A stretch of 64,000 nt of DNA from Phytohabitans houttuyneae (GTDB taxonomy: Bacteria > Actinomycetota > Actinomycetes > Mycobacteriales > Micromonosporaceae), in assembly GCF_011764425.1 (NCBI RefSeq), contig NZ_BLPF01000003.1:620001-684000 (forward strand), read 5' to 3'. A program made the translations under genes and the position numbers. A model generated the notes under the pieces. That model was given only the letters and a program-made list of their open reading frames with translations, made no database searches and was not told the DNA's origin. Shown here in pieces: positions 58,080 to 64,000 of this stretch. Position 1 is the first letter of the stretch, and every line of letters starts with the position of its first letter.

Positions 58080-59408
58080 TCAACGGGCCTGGGAGGCCGG
58101 CGTCTCGACGGGCGGGCTTGCGGTCGCCGGCTGGTGGGAAGGCGGCTGGGCGGGTGCGGGTGGATTGGGCAGTGGCTGTGCCGGTGGCGGCTGTCGCAGC
58201 GTCCGCAGCGGCGATACGAACACGGGAAGCCAGGACAGCGCGAGACCTGCCGCGGCCGTCCACAGTGCGGCGCGCGGCGTCGCGTACTGCCCGATGAGCC
58301 CGCCCGCCGCGGCGCCGAGCGGGAGTGTGCCCCACACCAGAAAGCGCATCGTGGCGTTCATGCGGCCGAGCAGCCGTTCCGGCGTGACCCGCTGCCGCAG
58401 GCTGAGCTGGGTGATGTTGTAGCAGGCGATCGCGATGCCGGAGACGCCCAACGCGAGGCCGGCCAGCCACAGCCGCCAGCCGGTGTGCACCAGCGGCACC
58501 AGGAAGACGAACGGTGTCGCGGCGACCATCGGGATCCACATCGCCGGCCCGGGGCCGAGCCGGGCGCCGACCCGTCGGGCCACCAGCGAGCCGACCAGAC
58601 CGCCAGCGCCGAGGAAGGCCATCAGCAGCCCGATGTTGCTGGCGGGCAGGTGCAGCACGCTGGCCACGACCACGATCAGCATCGCGTTGCGCATGCTGGC
58701 GAACAGGTTGAACGTCGCGGTCGCCATCGCGATCGGCCGCAGCAGCCGGTGCCCGAACACGTATCGCAGGCCCTCGGCAACCTCTCGGCCCAGGTGCCGG
58801 TCGGGTGCCCGCTCGGGTCTTCGCTCCGGGCGGCGTATCACGGCCAGGCACGCCGCCGAAAACAGGTAGCTCACGGCGTCGACCACGATCGCCACCGGAG
58901 CGGTGAGGATCTGGATGAGGAAGCCGGCCAGTGCGGGGCCGCTTGTCATCGCGGCCGAGTCCACTGTCGCCACCCTCGAGTTGGCCTCGACCAGCCGGTC
59001 ACGGCCGACCAGATGCGGCAGGTAGCTCTGGTGTGCCACGTCGAAGAAGACGGTGAACGCACCGTTGAGCAGCGCGACCACGTAGAGCTGGGGGAGGCCC
59101 AGCACATCGAGCCACCACGCGACGGGGATCGAGGCGAGCAGGGCGAACCTGCCCAGGTCGCTGACGATCAGGACGTGCCGCCGCCGGACCCGGTCGACCC
59201 ACGCCCCGGCGGGAAGCCCGATCAGCAGAAACGCCAGCATCTGGGCGGCGGTCAGCAACCCGATCTGTAGTGGCGTCGCCCTTAGCGTCACGGCCGCAAT
59301 TAGCGGCAGCGCCAGGATAGTGACCTGGGTGCCGAGCTTGCTGGCGGTGTCCGCCCCGAAAAGAAAGGCGAAATTCCTATCGGAGAAGAGGCTTTTCTCT
59401 GGGGTCAT
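58080..59408 (-). CDS. MFS exporter of the NRPS cluster
   Basis: 442 residues from ATG 59408 (MTPEKSLFSDRNFAFLFGAD). Twelve helices, with WVDRVRRRHVLIVSDLGR after helix 2 and a proline-rich cytoplasmic tail (PPPAQPLPNPPAPAQPPS). Members of this MFS_3 group often export siderophores or peptide products, fitting the synthetase on the opposite strand. Divergent from mbtH/NRPS across a 730-base leader. Confidence 0.88.
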   Translation of the reverse strand: MTPEKSLFSDRNFAFLFGADTASKLGTQVTILALPLIAAVTLRATPLQIGLLTAAQMLAFLLIGLPAGAWVDRVRRRHVLIVSDLGRFALLASIPVAWWLDVLGLPQLYVVALLNGAFTVFFDVAHQSYLPHLVGRDRLVEANSRVATVDSAAMTSGPALAGFLIQILTAPVAIVVDAVSYLFSAACLAVIRRPERRPERAPDRHLGREVAEGLRYVFGHRLLRPIAMATATFNLFASMRNAMLIVVVASVLHLPASNIGLLMAFLGAGGLVGSLVARRVGARLGPGPAMWIPMVAATPFVFLVPLVHTGWRLWLAGLALGVSGIAIACYNITQLSLRQRVTPERLLGRMNATMRFLVWGTLPLGAAAGGLIGQYATPRAALWTAAAGLALSWLPVFVSPLRTLRQPPPAQPLPNPPAPAQPPSHQPATASPPVETPASQAR

Positions 59409-60138
59409 GATTGGCGGTGTTTCCAGGAAAAATGAGCGCTGTCGACCTCGGACATCCGGATCTTCCCCCGTCCGCTGAAGTGCCACACAACAATCTTCGC
59501 GCCCCGGAATTCTCGCACTGTACCTCACGACGTCTATTGATCACGATCGACAAGTTGCTCTCGGCAATGACCTACAGTGATCGTCTTGACTGGCTCTGTG
59601 TGTCGGCCTGACTCGATGAAACCCCAGCTCAGAGGTGGGTTCGTCGGACGGTGCCGCGCGTCCGGTCGCCCCGAGTGGGGTCGGAGTGCGATTTTGAGTT
59701 TTCGCTGCATTCGACGTTGTGGCGACTATTTGATGTGTACTCCTCGTAGTCAGGTGAAGTTCTTGCGACGGACGGTAATGTCTCGTGAATTTGCACAGGA
59801 AGTGGCCGCGATCAAATATCAAAACGTTTCGTGATACGGAAAATGATCGTGCGGGTTCCGGAAACGCGTGTCGATGCGGCGGCGCGTTTACGGTCACGTC
59901 GGACAGTGTTCTTGACGCGCTGCGGACGATTCGCTTTACTGGCGTCGACCTCCGCCGCAATGGCAGTAAGAATTTTGCGTTCCGTAACGCTCCCTCGACA
60001 TCTGTCCGGAGCGGACGGTGCCAGACAACGCCGGCCGACCGGATCGTCCCGCGCAGTCGCCGGCCGGGCGCCGGGCCGCTGGTCATGCCGCCGGACAGCG
60101 ACACATGCACCTGTATCGCCGACGAACCGGAGGAATCT
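59409..60138 (+). promoter_or_regulatory. Long divergent promoter region of the NRPS locus
   Basis: 730 bases between the MFS gene and MbtH. It is the AT-richest stretch of the window (59690-59840 especially: TTTTGAGTTTTCGC, GACTATTTGATGTGTAC, TCAAATATC). No gene is supported; short open frames lack motifs. Binding sites for the LuxR-type regulator are to be expected here, but I could not identify a repeat with confidence. Confidence 0.5.
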
Positions 60139-60345
60139 GTGGACGACGACACCCGGCGTTACCTGGTTGTGCTCAACGACGAGGAGCAGTACTCGATCTG
60201 GCCCGCCGACCGTGACCTGCCGCCCGGTTGGCGCGGCGACGGCTTCGGCGGTTTGAAGGCGGACTGCCTGGCCCACATCGGCGAGGTCTGGACGGACATG
60301 CGCCCGCTGAGCCTGCGTCGGTCCATGGAGCAAGCCCGGTCATAG
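60139..60345 (+). CDS. MbtH-like NRPS accessory protein
   Basis: 68 residues from GTG 60139, with GGAGG at 60129-60133. The sequence has the MbtH signature: [21 protein letters not shown], with [38 protein letters not shown] (the paired Trp and the C-HI--VWTDMRP-SL). MbtH proteins bind adenylation domains and are needed for many of them to be active. The gene is 30 bases before the NRPS start, in one operon. Confidence 0.95.
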   Translation: MDDDTRRYLVVLNDEEQYSIWPADRDLPPGWRGDGFGGLKADCLAHIGEVWTDMRPLSLRRSMEQARS

Positions 60346-60375
60346 CACCCGGTCACCGGTGAAGGAGCGTGCAAG

Positions 60376-63300
60376 GTGTTGCTTGACGATGTCCACGCCC
60401 GGATGACCGAGGCACCGGAAGCGGTCGCGGTGCAGGACGGCAACCTGCGGTTGACCTACCGTGGCCTGGCCACGCACGCGTCCCGGCTGGCGACCGAGCT
60501 CGTCGAGCGAGGGGTCGGCCCGGACAGTGTGGTGGCCGTCTACGCCGACCGCTCCGCGGAGCTGGTGGTGGGCGAGCTGGCGGTCCTGCTGGCGGGTGCG
60601 GCCTACCTGCCACTGGACCCGGCTCATCCGCCCGCGCGGATCGCCCAGCTGCTGGCGCTCTCCGGCGCCGCCGCGGTCGTCACCACCGGTCCGCTGGCCC
60701 GCGGTGAAACATCGCTGCCCGGCGGTTCCCTCGTCGTCGACCTGACCGAGCGCGCACCGGACAGACCCATGGCGGCGCCACTGCGCCCGGACCCGGACAC
60801 GCTGGCCTACGTCATCTACACCTCGGGCACCACCGGCCGGCCTAAAGGTGTCGCGGTGACCCACGCCAGCCTGGAAAACCTGCTGGGCTGGCACCGCAGG
60901 ACCTACCAGCTGCGCCCGACGGACCGGACGACGCTCCTGATCAGCCCCGGGTTCGACGTGGCGGTCTGGGACACCTGGCCCACCCTGGCCGCGGGCGGCA
61001 CGCTGGTGGTGCCACCCGCCGAGGTGCGCGCCTCGCCGCCCGCCCTCGCCGCCTGGCTGGCCGACGAAGCGATCACCCGCACCTTCCTGCCGACGCCGCT
61101 GGCCGAGGCGGTGCTCGACGAGCCGTGGCCGGCACACACCGTGCTGCGGGTCATGCACGCCGCGGGTTCGGCGCTGCAGCGCGGTGTGCCCGACGAGCTG
61201 CCGTTCACGTTGGTCAACCTCTACGGCCCGGCCGAGTGCACCGTGGGCGTGACGACCACGCCGGTGCTGCCGGGCGGCCCGGTGCCGCCGCCGATCGGCG
61301 TGCCCATCGACGGTGTTCGCTGCTACGTGCTCGATGGGCTGGACCCGGTGCCCGACGGCGAGGTCGGGGAGATGTACCTGGCCGGCGAGTGCGTGGCCCG
61401 CGGCTACCTGGACGACCCGGCGACCACCGCCGCGGTGTTCGTCCCCGACATCGGGGCCCCGGGCGGCGGATGTACCGGACCGGAGACAAGGTCCGCCGCC
61501 GGCCCGACGGCGTCTTCGAGTACATCGGCCGGTACGACGACCAGGCCAAGATCCGCGGGTTCCGGGTCGAGCCCGGCGAAGTGGCCGTCGTGCTGAAGCA
61601 ACACCCGGCGGTCCGCGACGCCTTCGTCGTGGTCGAACACTCCGGTCGCCCGGACGCACGCCTGATCGCCTACGTGGTCAGCGGCGCCGCGCCGAACGAG
61701 CTGAGCGGGTTCCTCGGGGCCCGCCTGCCCAGCTACATGGTGCCGGCCGCGATCGTCGTGCTGCCCGCACTGCCGATGACACCCAACGGCAAGGTAGACC
61801 GTGCCCGGCTGCCCGCCCCGGACCGGGTGGCGGCCGGGCTGGCCGCCACCGCCGCGGCACACCGCACCCCGACCGAGTCGGCGGTGGCCGCAATCGTCTC
61901 CGAACTGCTCGGCGTCGCGGACGTCGGTGCGGACGACGACTTCTTCGCCCTGGGCGGCACCTCGCTGGTCGTCGGCCGACTGGCGATCCAGATCGCAGCC
62001 AAGCTGGGCGTCACGGTGAGCATCCCCGAGCTGTTCGCCACCCGCACGGTCTCCGGCATCGCGGTGATCGTCGACCGGCGTGCCGCGGCGGCCGAAACAC
62101 AAGGCTTCGAGCCGTCATCCCCGTCGGTCGCGCCGGTCCCGCCGCCGCTGCGCCCTGCCCGCCGGGACCGGCCGATCCCGCTGTCCCTGCCGCAGGAGCG
62201 GGTCTGGTTCTTCGAGCAGCTGTCGCCGGGCAACCTCGCCTACAACTTCCAGGCCTCGGTGTCGCTGCACGGCCGGGTCGACGTGCACGCGCTGCGGGCG
62301 GCGCTGGACGAGATCGTCCGCCGCCACGAAATCCTGCGGACAGGCTTCATCGCGGTCGACGGGGTGGGGCAGCAGCACCCGCTGGCCGAGGCGAAGGCAC
62401 CGCTGCGCGTGCTCGACGTGCCGGCCGAGCGCGCCGACGACGTCATCGCCGAGGAGGTGCGCAAGCCGTTCGACCTGACGGCTCCGCCGCTGGCTCGCTG
62501 GCTGCTGCTGCGCCACACCGGCGAGGAGAGCACGTTCGTCCACGTGGAGCACCACTTCGTACACGATGGTTGGTCGCTCTCGGTTTTCCTGTCCGAGCTG
62601 GCCGCCCTCTACCCGGCCTGCCTCGCCGGCCAGCCGTCGCCCCTGCCCGACCTGGCCGTCCAGTACGCCGACTACGCGTTCTGGCAGCGCGACTGGATGC
62701 GCGGTGAGGTGCTGCGGGCGCATGTCGAGCACTGGACCGAGCGGCTGGCCGGTGCGCCGGACGCGGTGGAGCTGCCCGCCGACCGGCCACGGCCGCCGGT
62801 CATGACCTTCCGCGGCGCGGCGCCGCGGATCCATATCCCGACCGCGCTGTCCCGCGCGTTGCGCGCCTTCAGCCGCGAGCACCGGGTGTCGCTGTTCACC
62901 ACCATGTACGCGGGTTTCGCCGCGCTGCTGTACCGCTACACCGGACAGCGGGACCTGCTGGTGGGTACCGGCGTCGCGAGCCGCACCGTGCCCGAGCTGG
63001 AGCCGTTGCTCGGCATGCTCGTCAACACTCTGGTGCTGCGTACGCGGGTGTCGGCCGACCAGCCGTTCAGCGACCTGCTCGACCAGGTGGGTACCTCGGT
63101 CGCCGAGACGCTCGCCTGGCCGGACACACCGGTCAACGCGGTGATCGACGCGATCGACCCGGCCCGCGACCCGTCGCGCAACCCACTGTTCCAGATCATG
63201 TTCAGCTTCCACGACTCGGCCGTGCCCGACCTGGACTTCGGCGGGATCACCGGCAGGGTGCGCGAGCGCGCGAACGGCACCGCCAAGTCGGACCTCAACG

Positions 63301-64000
63301 TCATCGTGGTGCCGCGGGCCCAGCAGCGTGTCGGCCGGGCGCCCAGCCCGGAAGACGACGACATCCACCTGATCTGGGAGCACTCGACCGACCTCTTCGA
63401 CGAGTCGACGATGTCGCGGATGGTCACGCACTACCTGACCCTTCTCGCCGACGCGGTGAGCAGGCCGGCGGCGCGGGTGGGGCAGCTGCGCCTGCTGCCG
63501 GACGCGGAGGCGGGGCAGCTCGAGCGTTGGAGCCGCGGGCCGGCGGTCGCCGGTGACCGGCCGGTGACCGAGCTGATCGCCCAGCAGGCGAAGACGCGGC
63601 CGGACGCGGTGGCGGTGCGCTGGCCGGAGGGACAACTGAGCTACGGGGAGCTGTGGCGGCGCGCCATCGGGCTTGCCGGCCGGCTCCGCGAGGCCGGCGT
63701 CGCCGCCGAGGAGCCGGTGGCGTTGTGCGTCGACCGTTCCGCCGAGCTGGTGGTCGGTGAGCTCGCGGTCCTCACGGCGGGCGGGTGCTACCTGCCCGTC
63801 GACCCCAGCTACCCGGCCGAACGCATCGGCTTCATGCTTGGCGACGCCGGCGTGCGGACGGTCCTCACGACGGCGGCGCTGCGCGGCCGGTTGCCGGCAT
63901 CCGGCCGTACCGTGATCGACCTGGACGGCGCCACCGGCGAGGAGCCACCGGCGGTCGCGGACACCGGGCCGGTCTCCCTCGATCGCCTGGCGTACGTCAT
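60376..64000 (+). CDS. Nonribosomal peptide synthetase, A-T-C-A... (one frameshift; runs off the window)
   Basis: Begins at GTG 60376 (GAAGGAG at 60361-60367). The first domain is adenylation, so this is a loading module: A3 [12 protein letters not shown]5 NLYGPAEC, then after a base lost near 61466, A7 MYRTGD, A8 [16 protein letters not shown] and A10 NGKVDR. Then a carrier domain with LGGTSL (Ser near 61962), and a condensation domain with HHFVHDG (62550-62570). A second adenylation domain starts near 63560 and is cut at 64000. The manually aligned specificity residues of the first domain are D-V-W-F-H-A-L-V-G-K, which I do not recognise. After the single repair the frame is open to the end. 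Confidence 0.9.

Overview
The window is high-GC DNA (G/C at most third codon positions, many GTG starts, frequent GGAGG ribosome sites) from a filamentous actinomycete. Tat-type lipoproteins, CBM13/ricin-lectin secreted hydrolases, MocR, HxlR and TIGR04222-type proteins, DUF397 and BTAD remnants and an MbtH-NRPS locus fit a Micromonosporaceae- or Streptomyces-like soil organism. The family assignment is inference.

Layout. 1-6645: end of a sugar-uptake operon: permease tail, Tat lipoprotein binding protein, secreted heparinase II/III-type polysaccharide lyase, 2-hydroxyacid dehydrogenase. 6646-10500: small metabolic genes (frameshifted unknown gene plus imine-reductase-like enzyme; divergent TetR/SDR pair with palindromic operators). 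10640-26400: an accessory belt with two IS630-type elements and one IS5-type element, remnants of LacI, TPR, GNAT, DUF3052, cold-shock, BTAD and SDR genes, and one intact 1385-residue STAND ATPase that looks like an immune-type sensor. 26401-29560: a second carbohydrate ABC importer (binding protein and two permeases, no ATPase). 29861-39309: regulators and exporters (MocR/MFS divergent pair, TetR-MFS-DUF899, hydrolase-MFS) and a carboxylesterase. 39545-45341: three consecutive secreted carbohydrate-active enzymes (SGNH hydrolase, GH95, CE1-like esterase), each with a ricin-type lectin tail, with two LacI-type operator-like sites. 45755-48570: a DUF4956 - VTC polyphosphate polymerase-like - Cthe_2159-like module closed by a strong terminator. 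48738-55803: secreted unknowns, a NucA/NucB-type nuclease, methyltransferase, quinone oxidoreductase/HxlR pair and small membrane proteins. 56399-64000: start of a nonribosomal peptide cluster: LuxR-type regulator, flavin reductase and MFS exporter on the minus strand, MbtH and an A-T-C-A... synthetase on the plus strand running off the window.

How it works together. Two ABC importers and the lyase/lectin-hydrolase group point to extracellular polysaccharide breakdown and oligosaccharide uptake; the importers must borrow an ATPase encoded elsewhere. The NRPS cluster has its own export and regulation genes. A striking property of the whole window is that many otherwise intact genes carry a single-base indel, mostly one G or C missing from a short G/C run. 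This looks more like read or consensus error than mass gene decay, so most of these genes are listed as CDS over their full span with the break stated.
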